Below, one piece after another: positions 1-8,110 of a stretch of 64,000 nucleotides of DNA. Under the pieces are notes generated by a model that saw nothing but the letters and a program-made list of their open reading frames with translations, made no database searches and was not told the DNA's origin. The stretch is from Paractinoplanes ovalisporus (GTDB lineage Bacteria > Actinomycetota > Actinomycetes > Mycobacteriales > Micromonosporaceae): assembly GCF_016834655.1 (NCBI RefSeq), contig NZ_JAENHP010000036.1, forward strand, positions 23,453 through 87,452. The letters run 5' to 3'. A program made the translations under genes and the position numbers. How positions within the stretch are numbered: position 1 is the first letter of the stretch; each line of letters begins with the position of its first letter.

Positions 1-603
1 GGGGGCTGGTTCGACTCCGACCTCACACCGGGCGGACTTGCGCACGCCACGCGGATCGCCGATGTCCTCGCATCACGAACGTCGGGCGTGCCGGGCACCT
101 CGGCGGTTTCGGGCACCTCGGGGGCTTCGGCGGCCTCGGGGGTCGAGGTCTGGTCGTCCGATCTGCTGCGCACCCGCCGTACGGCCGAAGTGATCGCTCC
201 ACGTCTCGGCGTCCCGGTCGTCTTCGACGAGGGGCTGCGTGAGAAGTCGTACGGGGAAGCCGGCGGCCGACCGCAGTCCTGGCTGGACGCCCGTTTTGTG
301 CCGCCGCCGCGCGAGGGTGAACGCATGCGCCACGACGAGGGCATCCCCGGCGCCGAGACCAAGTGGGATCTGGCGGTACGCGTGTACGCCGCGACCGCCC
401 GCATCCTGAAGTCCGACGCGACCCATCAGGTGATCGTCACGCACGGCATGGCCGCCACGTTCGTGCTGGCGGCCTGGATCGAGATGCCGATCGAGGCGGC
501 GGGCCGGGTCGCGTTCCGCTTCACGGCCGGCGGCGTCACGACGCTGCACGAGGACGACTACTTCCACAACCATGCCGTCGTACGCCTCAACGAACAGATC
601 TAG
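1..603 (+). CDS. Histidine phosphatase family protein (5' end outside window)
   Basis: The frame is open from the first base and ends at TAG 601-603, leaving about 200 residues. The conserved block WSSDLLRTRRTAEVI, the downstream LREKSYGEAGG segment and the second catalytic histidine region VIVTHGMA fit the phosphoglycerate-mutase-like histidine phosphatase fold. The N-terminal RHG motif carrying the phosphorylated histidine must lie left of the window. A short Thr/Ser/Gly/Ala-rich insertion (GTSAVSGTSGASAASG) sits around residues 31-46, just before the conserved block. The substrate cannot be read; such proteins act on phosphosugars, nucleotides or phosphoproteins. Confidence 0.85.
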   Translation, partial: GGWFDSDLTPGGLAHATRIADVLASRTSGVPGTSAVSGTSGASAASGVEVWSSDLLRTRRTAEVIAPRLGVPVVFDEGLREKSYGEAGGRPQSWLDARFVPPPREGERMRHDEGIPGAETKWDLAVRVYAATARILKSDATHQVIVTHGMAATFVLAAWIEMPIEAAGRVAFRFTAGGVTTLHEDDYFHNHAVVRLNEQI

Positions 604-647
604 GACGGCCTGGCGCCGCGACCGCCCCGCGACCACAACCAGGAAGG

Positions 648-1139
648 CTAGACGGCCTTCTCCATGACCCGGGTCGGGCGGCCCTTGGCGAGGTCGGGGC
701 GCAGGTCGATCTGGCGGTAACCGAGCGCCTGCCAGAACAGGAGAGCGGGCTCGTTCGACGTGAGAACACCGAGGCGGAGCGCGGTGGCGCCCATGCGGTG
801 GAACCGTTCCTCGATCGCGGTGACGATCGCCCGGCCGTGGCCCTGACGGCTCTGCCGGCTGTCCACAATCAGCAGCCCGATCCACGGGTGGCCGTCGATC
901 GGGTGCTGGAGCAGCAGTTCGGCGAACCCGACGATCACGCCGTCCTCGTCACGGGCGACCAGGGTCTCGGAGCCCTCGGCGGTGGCCTCGTCACGGAGGA
1001 TCGCCTCGACCCCGGCGCGTGTCATCGTGCCGGGGTCGAGGTCACCGCTGACCCGCCAGTAGTCGGCCTGCGAAGCGCAGATCGAATAGAGGCAGTCGAG
1101 TTCCGACCCGGCCAGGGTGGCCGCGCTCAGGCTGATCAC
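648..1139 (-). CDS. GNAT family N-acetyltransferase
   Basis: A 163-residue protein of typical single-domain GNAT length. The motif-A region reads IVDSRQSRQGHGRAIV, matching the acetyl-CoA pyrophosphate-binding pattern (R/Q-x-x-G-x-G/A), and is preceded by the usual beta-strand GVIVGFAELLLQ. The C-terminus has the LGVLTSNEPALLFWQALGY pattern typical of small-molecule acetyltransferases. It lies 14 bases downstream of the methyltransferase on the same strand, so the two are probably co-transcribed. The acceptor substrate is not predictable. Confidence 0.85.
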   Translation of the reverse strand: MISLSAATLAGSELDCLYSICASQADYWRVSGDLDPGTMTRAGVEAILRDEATAEGSETLVARDEDGVIVGFAELLLQHPIDGHPWIGLLIVDSRQSRQGHGRAIVTAIEERFHRMGATALRLGVLTSNEPALLFWQALGYRQIDLRPDLAKGRPTRVMEKAV

Positions 1140-1153
1140 CCTGGCAGCGTAGG

Positions 1154-1900
1154 TCAGCGCTTCATCAGAGCAAACACTCCCCAGCCGAGATAGCGCCGCT
1201 GATATCGGACATAGTCCAGCGGAGCGGTGTCGAGCTCATCCCGGAAAGCCAGGGCGAGCTCGTCGTCCGGGTTCTCGTCGAGCCACCGGCGGACGGTCAG
1301 CCACTGGGCCGCGACGTAGCGGTCCCAGCTGTCCTCGTCGGCCAGCACCATCTCGACCAGGTCCCAGCCGAGCGCACCGAACGACTCCACCAGCCCCGGC
1401 AGATCGGAAAAATCATCTTTCTTCTGTACGTGGGAGCCCCGCACCGCCGCTTCGTCGGGTGGGTCCTGGCGCCAGAACGGCTCCCCGATCAGCATCAGCC
1501 CACCGGGTCGCAGGCTGCGGTCGAGCAGTTCCACGGTCCCCCGCAGCCCGTCGCCGATCCAGGTGGCCCCGATGCAGGCGACCACATCGACGGGTTCGGC
1601 CGCCACAAAGCCGGCCGCGTCGTCGTGGACGAAACTCACCCGCTCTTCGACGCCCAGCTCACGGGCCCGGGATCGGGCCTGCTCAACAAAGACGCGGCTG
1701 ATGTCGACACCGGTGCCGGCGATGCCGTGGTCCCGGCCCCAGGTGCAAAGCATCTCGCCGCTGCCACTGGCCAGGTCGAGCATCGTCATCCCCGGCCGCA
1801 GCCGGAGAACCCGCCCGAGAAGCGCCAGCTTCCCTTCGTCGATCGGGTTGTGGATGCGGTGGTGCTGCTCGCGAACAACAAAACTACGTGGAAGGTCCAC
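1154..1900 (-). CDS. Class I SAM-dependent methyltransferase
   Basis: A 248-residue Rossmann-fold methyltransferase. Motif I is LDLASGSGEM near residues 42-51, followed by the acidic motif II strand GTGVDIS and the post-motif strand VDVVACIGATWIGDG. The first 25 residues (RSFVVREQHHRIHNPIDEGK) resemble a family of small-molecule methyltransferases that begin with a helix contacting the substrate. It is the upstream gene of a probable two-gene unit with the GNAT. The intergenic region to its right (1901-2031) shows nothing I recognise. The substrate is unknown. Confidence 0.85.
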   Translation of the reverse strand: MDLPRSFVVREQHHRIHNPIDEGKLALLGRVLRLRPGMTMLDLASGSGEMLCTWGRDHGIAGTGVDISRVFVEQARSRARELGVEERVSFVHDDAAGFVAAEPVDVVACIGATWIGDGLRGTVELLDRSLRPGGLMLIGEPFWRQDPPDEAAVRGSHVQKKDDFSDLPGLVESFGALGWDLVEMVLADEDSWDRYVAAQWLTVRRWLDENPDDELALAFRDELDTAPLDYVRYQRRYLGWGVFALMKR

Positions 1901-2031
1901 TTCGAGGATTCCTAACGTCGGACGAACGATCGGTCAGCTCAAATCCGACACAAACCCTCATACAATGCACCTCCACCAGCCGTTTCGCCCGACCGTAGGC
2001 CCACCGGCCGCGCCCCGCCACCGATTTCCGC

Positions 2032-2484
2032 TCAGCCCGGGATGACCTGGTCAGCCCCGTCGTAGTGCTCCCACCACTCGGCTCGCCGGTGCTTGGTGGT
2101 CACGCCGTTGAGGCGCCGGAGCAGAAGGATGTCACCGTTGAAGGAGAAGGCAGCGTCCTCATCGCCGGTGTCCAGCACACGCCGGACGACGGTGAGCATG
2201 TTCCGCACCTGCCAGCCGATGTCGTCCGCCCACTTGTCGAAACGGAAGCTGACCGAGGTGAACGGGCTCGGCTCCCACTCCCATGAGCCTTCATCGGAGA
2301 CGACTTCGACGTAGCGGCTCGCACCCGATCGAACGGTGACAACAAAGCCGTACGTCTCGTTGAGGGCAGCAACCAGGAGCGGCGCCGTCCCGACGGGCCG
2401 CTCGTCCAGCACGGGGAAGGCGCGCGCGGCGACCTGCTCGACAGGTGTCCCACCGGCGAGAACCAGCCCGTATTCGATCGCCAT
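2032..2484 (-). CDS. SitI3-type immunity protein
   Basis: A 150-residue soluble protein starting MAIEYGLVLAGGTPVEQ, which I recognise as the start of the SitI3-like immunity family found beside contact-dependent or polymorphic toxins. It also has SVSFRFDKWADDIGWQVRNML and a C-terminal WWEHY segment. It begins 12 bases after the stop of the tRNase-type toxin, the usual toxin-then-immunity order. Its expected role is to bind and neutralise the toxin encoded just upstream. The family name is from memory; the neighbouring toxin supports it. Confidence 0.7.
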   Translation of the reverse strand: MAIEYGLVLAGGTPVEQVAARAFPVLDERPVGTAPLLVAALNETYGFVVTVRSGASRYVEVVSDEGSWEWEPSPFTSVSFRFDKWADDIGWQVRNMLTVVRRVLDTGDEDAAFSFNGDILLLRRLNGVTTKHRRAEWWEHYDGADQVIPG

Positions 2485-2496
2485 CGTGCCTCGCTC

Positions 2497-3180
2497 TCAT
2501 TCTGCTGCCGGCGGGAGGTCCAGCTGGATGATTTCGCCGTCGGGCGTGATCGCCTTGGCCTCCTTCAATCCTTCCATCGGCCAGTCTGCGAACTGCCTCC
2601 GCAGCGCCGACACGTCGCCCCGCCAATCTTCGAGGTTGATGACCACGCGCTGCGTCTGAAGCTCGTCGATCTTCTCTTGCTGGATGTAGCGCCAGATACC
2701 GCGTGGCGTCTTGTCCGGGTTCGTCGGCGAGTAGCAGTCGAAAACTTTGCCTTCGAGCAGATAATCCGGGTTCTTGTTCGGATCCCCATGGTCACCGGTC
2801 TCGAGCCGCGCCTGCTCTATCTCGTCGGGCGTGGGGTTCTGCTTGATGCGCCACCCCTGGGCGGCGAGGATCACGGCGGCGGAGTTCTCCATCTCGTTCG
2901 ACCGTAATGTCGACTCGTCCGGAGTACCCCTCACCACTGCCCTCGGGCCGCCTGGGACGCCTCCCACCGCGCCGGTCGGGTGCGTGATCAGGTTGTCGTG
3001 ACGTCCGGGTCGCCCGACCTTGAACGCGCCGGCGACCTGCCCCTCGGCCTCGTCCATGGATCCCGGCCCATCGCCGGAGCGCGGCCTCGGTGGACGCCCG
3101 CCGGGCGGGCCGGGCGTGTCGCTGCCGCCGCCTGGAGAGTCGGGCGGGTCGTTGCCGCCGCCGTGTGGTCGTCTCGGCAT
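2497..3180 (-). CDS. CdiA C-terminal tRNase-type toxin module (orphan)
   Basis: A 227-residue protein. Residues 1-60 are Gly/Pro/Arg-rich, like the linkers that separate toxin tips from delivery domains. Residues about 95-225 match the CdiA C-terminal tRNase family: ENSAAVILAAQGW, NPDYLLEGKVFDCYSP, RVVINLEDWRG and the C-terminal block QFADWPMEGLKEAKAI. These domains cleave tRNA in target cells. No secretion, WXG100/LXG or repeat domain precedes it, and the start at ATG 3180 has no clear ribosome-binding site. It is therefore either the remnant of a longer polymorphic toxin or a cassette awaiting recombination. The immunity gene follows. Confidence 0.7.
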   Translation of the reverse strand: MPRRPHGGGNDPPDSPGGGSDTPGPPGGRPPRPRSGDGPGSMDEAEGQVAGAFKVGRPGRHDNLITHPTGAVGGVPGGPRAVVRGTPDESTLRSNEMENSAAVILAAQGWRIKQNPTPDEIEQARLETGDHGDPNKNPDYLLEGKVFDCYSPTNPDKTPRGIWRYIQQEKIDELQTQRVVINLEDWRGDVSALRRQFADWPMEGLKEAKAITPDGEIIQLDLPPAAE

Positions 3181-3339
3181 GACGCCGGCACCGCCCCTCG
3201 CGCTGAGTCACCCTCCAGTCATTGAAATCGATGGAAGCAAACACAAGTCAGCCGCGGCCGCGGACCACTGCGGGGTTCGAGGTCGGTCGGAGACGGGGAT
3301 CGCGGCCGGGTTGGGGTGGCACAGCTGGGGATGGCCAGT

Positions 3340-3868
3340 TCGGCGCATGGGCGGTCGCCGTGGGCTCGGATGATGTCGGCCCCTACCTGGTTGGTCAGGT
3401 AGCGCAGGAAGCTCGCCGCCAAGGAGTGGGCGTCGGGGTCGCCGTGGGTATAGCCGAGTTCGGTCTCCCAGAACGGGTAGGTGCCGTGGTCGGCATCCAG
3501 GACCGTGGCCGAGCGGTCGGTGGCGGCGCCGAGTTCGCTGTAGCCCAGCGCCCCGGGAGTGTCGGCCACGGTACGCAACACGTCGTCGGTGGAGTTGCGG
3601 GCGCACCGCACCACCCCGGCCGGCGAACCCGGGTCGCGATCGTGGCAGTTGTCCGAATTGCTTCCGGGCTCCCGTACGCCGTCGAGAACTCGGCGCCGAA
3701 ACCGAATCCGGCCGACGCGCAGGCGTCCTGATAGGACCGGGCGGCGTAGGCCCCACCAGCCCTCTTGGTGCCGTCGCTGTCGAGGGCGGCCAGCACCTTG
3801 TAGTGGTCGTGCCGGTTCAGCCACGCTCCACCGGAGTTCGATGACCGCCTCCGAAGAAAGGTCTGCAC
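3340..3868 (-). pseudogene. Decayed PstS-like substrate-binding protein
   Basis: Two reading frames carry adjoining pieces of a phosphate/substrate-binding periplasmic protein. The upstream piece (about 3868-3690) includes AARSYQDACASAGFGF, like the N-terminal lobe. The downstream piece (about 3670-3340, shifted frame) includes PGSNSDNCHDRD, CARNSTDDVLRTV, GALGYSELGAATD and a C-terminal YPFWETELGYTHG-like block. The middle of the family (roughly 150 residues) is missing and the frame changes, so this is a frameshifted, internally deleted remnant. It lies directly upstream of the orphan toxin module, consistent with a decaying accessory pocket. Confidence 0.65.
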
Positions 3869-3905
3869 CGATCGTAGGAGCGGCCCCTGAACGGGATCCG
3901 AGCTC

Positions 3906-4325
3906 TCAGTGAAGGTTTCGGACCAGCTCCGGTGAAGGGTTCACATAGGACTTCCCGGGGGCCACCACCGTGGGCACGGTCTCGTTGCCGTCGGCCACCG
4001 CCCGTACGGAGGCGGCCGCTTCCGGATCACTCCAGATGTCGACCCAGTGGTAGCGACCGGCCTGACGCGCCAGCGACGTGCGCATCCGCAGGCAGTAGGG
4101 GCAACCCGGTCGCCAGTAGATGATCGGACGGCCGTCGGCGGCTTGAGCGGCGCGCGCTTCGGCGTCGGTGACCGAGCGCGGGAAGGCGGGCGGCGAGAAC
4201 AGCACGGCGAAGAGGGCGCACGCCGCCATGAACAACGTGCCGGCCAGTGTCGAGTTCCTGAGCAGCAGCGCGCCGCCCAGAATGCCCGCCACCAGCAGAA
4301 CGACCGACGGACGCCAGCGCCTCAT
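3906..4325 (-). CDS. Mycoredoxin/glutaredoxin-type membrane-anchored protein
   Basis: A 139-residue protein starting at ATG 4325 (MRRWRPSVV). Longer upstream versions of the frame would run into purE and were rejected. Residues 6-50 form one or two hydrophobic segments, followed by a glutaredoxin fold with redox motif CPYC in RPGCPYCLRM, and the cis-proline region NETVPTVV. Mycoredoxins reduce mycothiol mixed disulfides in actinobacteria, and the mycothiol amidase gene lies about 9 kb away. It follows purE by 10 bases on the same strand. A membrane-tethered redox role is inferred. Confidence 0.8.
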   Translation of the reverse strand: MRRWRPSVVLLVAGILGGALLLRNSTLAGTLFMAACALFAVLFSPPAFPRSVTDAEARAAQAADGRPIIYWRPGCPYCLRMRTSLARQAGRYHWVDIWSDPEAAASVRAVADGNETVPTVVAPGKSYVNPSPELVRNLH

Positions 4326-4335
4326 AACAACGAGA

Positions 4336-4833
4336 CTAGCCGAGCAGGCGCTGCCGGAGCGCGGCGTCCTTCTCCTCCACCAGCTTCTCGAGACTGGCCT
4401 GGAAGTTGGCCATCTTGGCCTGTAGCAGCGGGTTGGAAGCACCGAGAATGCGGACGGCCAGCAAGCCCGCGTTGCGCGCCCCGCCGATCGACACGGTCGC
4501 CACCGGCACCCCGGCCGGCATCTGCACGATCGAGAGCAGCGAGTCCATGCCGTCGAGGTGCTTGAGCGGGACCGGCACCCCGATCACCGGCAGCGGGGTC
4601 AGCGCGGCCACCATGCCCGGCAGGTGGGCCGCTCCCCCGGCGCCCGCGATGATCGCCTTGAGGCCCCGCTCGGCGGCGGACGACGCGTAGTCGACCATCT
4701 TGCCGACCGTACGGTGGGCCGAGACCACGCCCACCTCGAACGGCACCTCGAACTCGGCCAGGGCGACCGCCGCGGCCTCCATCGTGGGCCAGTCCGAATC
4801 GCTGCCCATGATGATCCCGACGAGCGGCGCCAT
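4336..4833 (-). CDS. purE: N5-carboxyaminoimidazole ribonucleotide mutase
   Basis: A 165-residue class I PurE, of normal family length. It converts N5-CAIR to 4-carboxy-5-aminoimidazole ribonucleotide in purine biosynthesis. The signature pieces are GSDSD (residues 10-14), VVSAHRT (36-42) and AGAGGAAHLPGM (63-74). The start codon directly abuts the stop of purK, so the two are translated as a unit: PurK makes the unstable N5-CAIR that PurE rearranges. Confidence 0.96.
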   Translation of the reverse strand: MAPLVGIIMGSDSDWPTMEAAAVALAEFEVPFEVGVVSAHRTVGKMVDYASSAAERGLKAIIAGAGGAAHLPGMVAALTPLPVIGVPVPLKHLDGMDSLLSIVQMPAGVPVATVSIGGARNAGLLAVRILGASNPLLQAKMANFQASLEKLVEEKDAALRQRLLG

Positions 4834-5976
4834 CTATCGGCCCTCCTGAAGCCACTGGGCGGCCCGGGCCGCGCGGGCCCGCACCGAGGTCATGTCGTCG
4901 CCGAGCACGGTCACGTGACCGATCTTGCGACCGGGCCGGACCAATTTGCCGTAGAGGTGGACGCGGGCGCCTGGGTCTTCGGCGAAGAGGTGGTGCAGCC
5001 GCTCGTCGATCGACATGCCGCCGGGCTCGCCGCCCAGCACGTTCGCCATCACGACGGCGGGAGCGGTGAGCGAGGTCTCGCCCATCGGGTAGTCGAGCAC
5101 GGCCCGCAGGTGCTGCTCGAACTGCGATGTGCGGGCGCCCTCGATTGTCCAGTGGCCGGAGTTGTGCGGCCGCATCGCGAGCTCGTTGACGACGATGCCG
5201 CTGTCGGTCTCGAACAGCTCGACCGCCAGCAGGCCGACCACGCCGAGCGCGTTGGCCAGGTCGATCGCCAGCTGCTGAGCCTCGACCGCCAGCGATTCGG
5301 GCAGGCCGGGCGCGGGCGCGAGCACCTCGACGCAGATGCCGTCCTTCTGCACCGTCTCGACCACCGGGTAGGCCGCGACCTGCCCGAACGGCGAGCGCGC
5401 GACCAGCGCGGCCAGCTCGCGGCGCAGCGGCACCTTCTCCTCGACGATCAGCGGCGTGCCGGTCGCGACCAGCTCCTCCGCTTCCGCCGGAGAGGAAAGC
5501 ATCCATACGCCGCGACCGTCGTAACCACCGCGGGTGGCTTTCGCGACGACCGGCCAGGAACCGCCGGCGAAGTCCGAGATGTCGGCGGCGGACGAGACGG
5601 CGGACCAGCGCGGCACGGGCGCCCCGAGAGCGGCCAGACGCTCCCGCATCATGCCCTTGTCCTGCGCGAACACGAGCGCGGCCGAGCCCGGGAAGATCTT
5701 GACGCCCTCGGCCTCGAGCGCCTCGATATGCGAAGTGGGCACGTGCTCGTGGTCGAACGTGACCGCCTCGCACCCCTTCGCGAATTCGCGCAGCGCGGCC
5801 AGGTCGGTGTGCGAGCCGATGCGCACGTCGGCCGCGACCAGCGCGGCGCTGTCGTCGGGCGACACACTGAGCACGCGCAGTGACTGGCCGAGGGAAATGG
5901 CAGCCTGGTGGGTCATCCGGGCCAGCTGGCCACCGCCCACCATGCCGACTACGGGCAGACCGGTTCGGGTATCCAT
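4834..5976 (-). CDS. purK: N5-carboxyaminoimidazole ribonucleotide synthase
   Basis: A 380-residue ATP-grasp enzyme making N5-CAIR from AIR, bicarbonate and ATP. The N-terminal nucleotide-fold motif is VGMVGGGQLARM (residues 10-21). The ATP-grasp core includes PVVAKATRGGYDGRGVW and the metal-binding VNELAMRPHNSGHWT. It is directly adjacent to purE. Only 28 bases separate it from the upstream DUF255 gene, so it may be part of the longer minus-strand transcript starting near 12188. Confidence 0.96.
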   Translation of the reverse strand: MDTRTGLPVVGMVGGGQLARMTHQAAISLGQSLRVLSVSPDDSAALVAADVRIGSHTDLAALREFAKGCEAVTFDHEHVPTSHIEALEAEGVKIFPGSAALVFAQDKGMMRERLAALGAPVPRWSAVSSAADISDFAGGSWPVVAKATRGGYDGRGVWMLSSPAEAEELVATGTPLIVEEKVPLRRELAALVARSPFGQVAAYPVVETVQKDGICVEVLAPAPGLPESLAVEAQQLAIDLANALGVVGLLAVELFETDSGIVVNELAMRPHNSGHWTIEGARTSQFEQHLRAVLDYPMGETSLTAPAVVMANVLGGEPGGMSIDERLHHLFAEDPGARVHLYGKLVRPGRKIGHVTVLGDDMTSVRARAARAAQWLQEGR

Positions 5977-6004
5977 CGCCCGCTCAGCCTAGCCAAGGGC
6001 CGGG

Positions 6005-8098
6005 TCAGGTCAGGCGGGTGGTCAGCTCTTCGGGGCTGGTCACCGGGCGATCACAGACAAAACCGCGGCACACGTACGCCGTGGGGACGCCACCCTGCAG
6101 CGGCCGGTCGGCCAGCAGCGGTACGCCGGGACGGTCGGGCTCACCCGCGACGACCACCGTTCCGGGCGGCGCGTGCCGGTGCGCCGCCGCCAGCAACGGG
6201 CCTTCCTGGCCGGCCGGGGCCGCGATGGCGATCTCGTACGGGCCGGTCAGCGCCGCCTCGGCCACCGCCGCCGAGTAACCGGCGTAGCGCGGGTGCTTGC
6301 CGATCACCGGCCCGGCCGTGGCCAGCGCCGCGTCGGCCGCCTCGCGGTAGCTGGGTTCGCCGCTGAGCGCCGCGTACGCCACCAGGGCCGCGCAGATCGC
6401 CGACAGCCCGGACGGGGTGGCGTTGTCGGTCGGGTCGGCGGGCCGGGTGACCAGGCGCTCGGCGTCGTCGGCGGTGTCGTAGAACCCGCCGTCGCCGGTC
6501 GGGAAGTGTTCCAGCGCGGCGTCGAGCAGTTCGCGGGCCCGGTCGAGCCAGACCGCGTCGGCCGTCAGCTGGTGCACGGCCAGGAAGGCCTCGGCCACGC
6601 AGCCGTAGTCTTCGAGCACACCGACCGGCTCGCCGACCTGGCCGTCACGCGAGACCCGCCGCAGGCGCCCGTCGACCACGTGCCGGGTCGCCAGCACCTC
6701 AGCGATCTCCACCGCCGCCGAAGCGACCGCCGCCCCCGACGAAGCGACCGCCGACGCCGAAGCGTCCGTCGAAGCCGAAGCGACCGCCGCCGACGAGGCG
6801 ACCGCCGCCGAGGAAGCGCTCGCCGGGGAGGACGCGGCGCCGGTCAGGATGCTGTATTCGGCCAGGGCGGTGACGGCCAGCCCGTTCCACGAGGCCACGA
6901 CCTTGTCGTCGCGGGCCGGTTGAGGGCGGCCGGCCCGGGCCGACAGCAGGCGGGCCCGCACGTCGTGCCAGCGCGCCACCAGCGAAGGGTCGGCGGCGTC
7001 GATGTCGCGGGCCAGCACGAGCACGCTGCTGCCGTGCTCGAACGTGCCCTCGGGCGTGACCCGGAACAGGTCGGCCGCCCACTTGCCGTCCTCCTCGCCC
7101 AGCGCCTCGACGAGCTGGGCCGGGGTCCAGGCGTACGTCAGGCCCTCGACCCCGGCCGCGTCGGCGTCGAGCGCGGAGGCCAGCCCACCGGCCGGGGTGC
7201 CCAGATCACGCAGCAGGAACTCGGCCGTCTCGTCGGCGATCCGGCGGGCGTACGGGTCGTCGGTCAGCCGCCACAACTGCGTGTAGACCTGCAGCAGCAC
7301 GGCGTTGTCGTAGAGCATCTTCTCGAAGTGCGGCACCGTCCAGGACGCGTCGACCGAGTAGCGCGCGAACCCGCCCGCCAGCTGGTCGTAGATGCCGCCG
7401 CGGCCCATCTTCTCGGCCGCGAACCGCACCGCCTCGAGCGCCTCTTCGCTGCGGGTGCGCTGGTAGTGGCGCAGCAGGAACAGCATCGCCATGTGGGGCG
7501 GGAACTTCGGGGCGCCGCCGAAGCCGCCGTTGGTCAGGTCCTGTTCGGCCAGCAGCCCGTTGGCCGCCGCGGCCAGCAGCTCGGAGGAGACCGGCGCCTT
7601 GGGCCCGCCGACCAGCTGCGAACCGCCGATCGCCTTCACCACGTTGGCGCCCTGCTCGATGACCTGCTCGCGCTGGTCGCGCCAGGCCGTGGTCACCGAG
7701 GTGAGCAGGTTCGCGAAGTTGGGCTTCGGGAAATAGGTGCCACAGAAGAACGGGTCACCCTCGGGCGTGGCGAAGACCGTCATCGGCCAGCCGCCCTGCC
7801 CGGTCATGGCCTGGGTCGCGGTCATGTAGACAGCGTCGACGTCGGGCCGTTCCTCCCGGTCGACCTTGATCGGGACGAAGCCCTCGTTCATCAGCTTCGC
7901 GATCTGCTCGTCCTCGAAGGACTCGTGCGCCATCACGTGACACCAGTGACAGGCCGCGTAGCCGACCGAGATCAGCACCGGCACGTCGCGGCGTCTGGCC
8001 TCGGCGAACGCTTCGTCGGACCATTGCCACCAGTCGACCGGGTTGTCGGCGTGCTGGAGCAGGTAGGGCGAGGTTGCGCCGGCGAGACGGTTGGCCAT
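6005..8098 (-). CDS. DUF255 thioredoxin-domain / YyaL-SSP411 family protein
   Basis: A 697-residue protein of the YyaL/spermatogenesis-associated protein 20 family. An N-terminal thioredoxin-like domain (DUF255) carries CHWC at residues 50-53 in the segment AACHWCHVMAHES. It is followed by a long alpha/alpha-barrel region resembling N-acylglucosamine epimerase folds (GGIYDQLAGGFARYSVD). Around residues 420-465 an Ala/Ser/Val-rich low-complexity stretch interrupts the barrel. The biochemical role of the family is unsettled. It lies between the ADP-ribosylglycohydrolase fusion and purK; the mycobacterial homologue also sits near mca and greA. Confidence 0.88.
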   Translation of the reverse strand: MANRLAGATSPYLLQHADNPVDWWQWSDEAFAEARRRDVPVLISVGYAACHWCHVMAHESFEDEQIAKLMNEGFVPIKVDREERPDVDAVYMTATQAMTGQGGWPMTVFATPEGDPFFCGTYFPKPNFANLLTSVTTAWRDQREQVIEQGANVVKAIGGSQLVGGPKAPVSSELLAAAANGLLAEQDLTNGGFGGAPKFPPHMAMLFLLRHYQRTRSEEALEAVRFAAEKMGRGGIYDQLAGGFARYSVDASWTVPHFEKMLYDNAVLLQVYTQLWRLTDDPYARRIADETAEFLLRDLGTPAGGLASALDADAAGVEGLTYAWTPAQLVEALGEEDGKWAADLFRVTPEGTFEHGSSVLVLARDIDAADPSLVARWHDVRARLLSARAGRPQPARDDKVVASWNGLAVTALAEYSILTGAASSPASASSAAVASSAAVASASTDASASAVASSGAAVASAAVEIAEVLATRHVVDGRLRRVSRDGQVGEPVGVLEDYGCVAEAFLAVHQLTADAVWLDRARELLDAALEHFPTGDGGFYDTADDAERLVTRPADPTDNATPSGLSAICAALVAYAALSGEPSYREAADAALATAGPVIGKHPRYAGYSAAVAEAALTGPYEIAIAAPAGQEGPLLAAAHRHAPPGTVVVAGEPDRPGVPLLADRPLQGGVPTAYVCRGFVCDRPVTSPEELTTRLT
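6705..6840 (-). repeat. Ala/Ser-coding minisatellite inside the DUF255 gene
   Basis: About 135 bases built of near-repeats around GAAGCGACCGCCGCC, encoding runs such as ASSAAVASSAAVAS and SASAVASSGAAVAS. The stretch falls between conserved barrel segments and keeps the reading frame. It looks like slippage-driven expansion forming a flexible loop. Confidence 0.75.
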
Positions 8099-8110
8099 GT
8101 CTCCAGCCTC

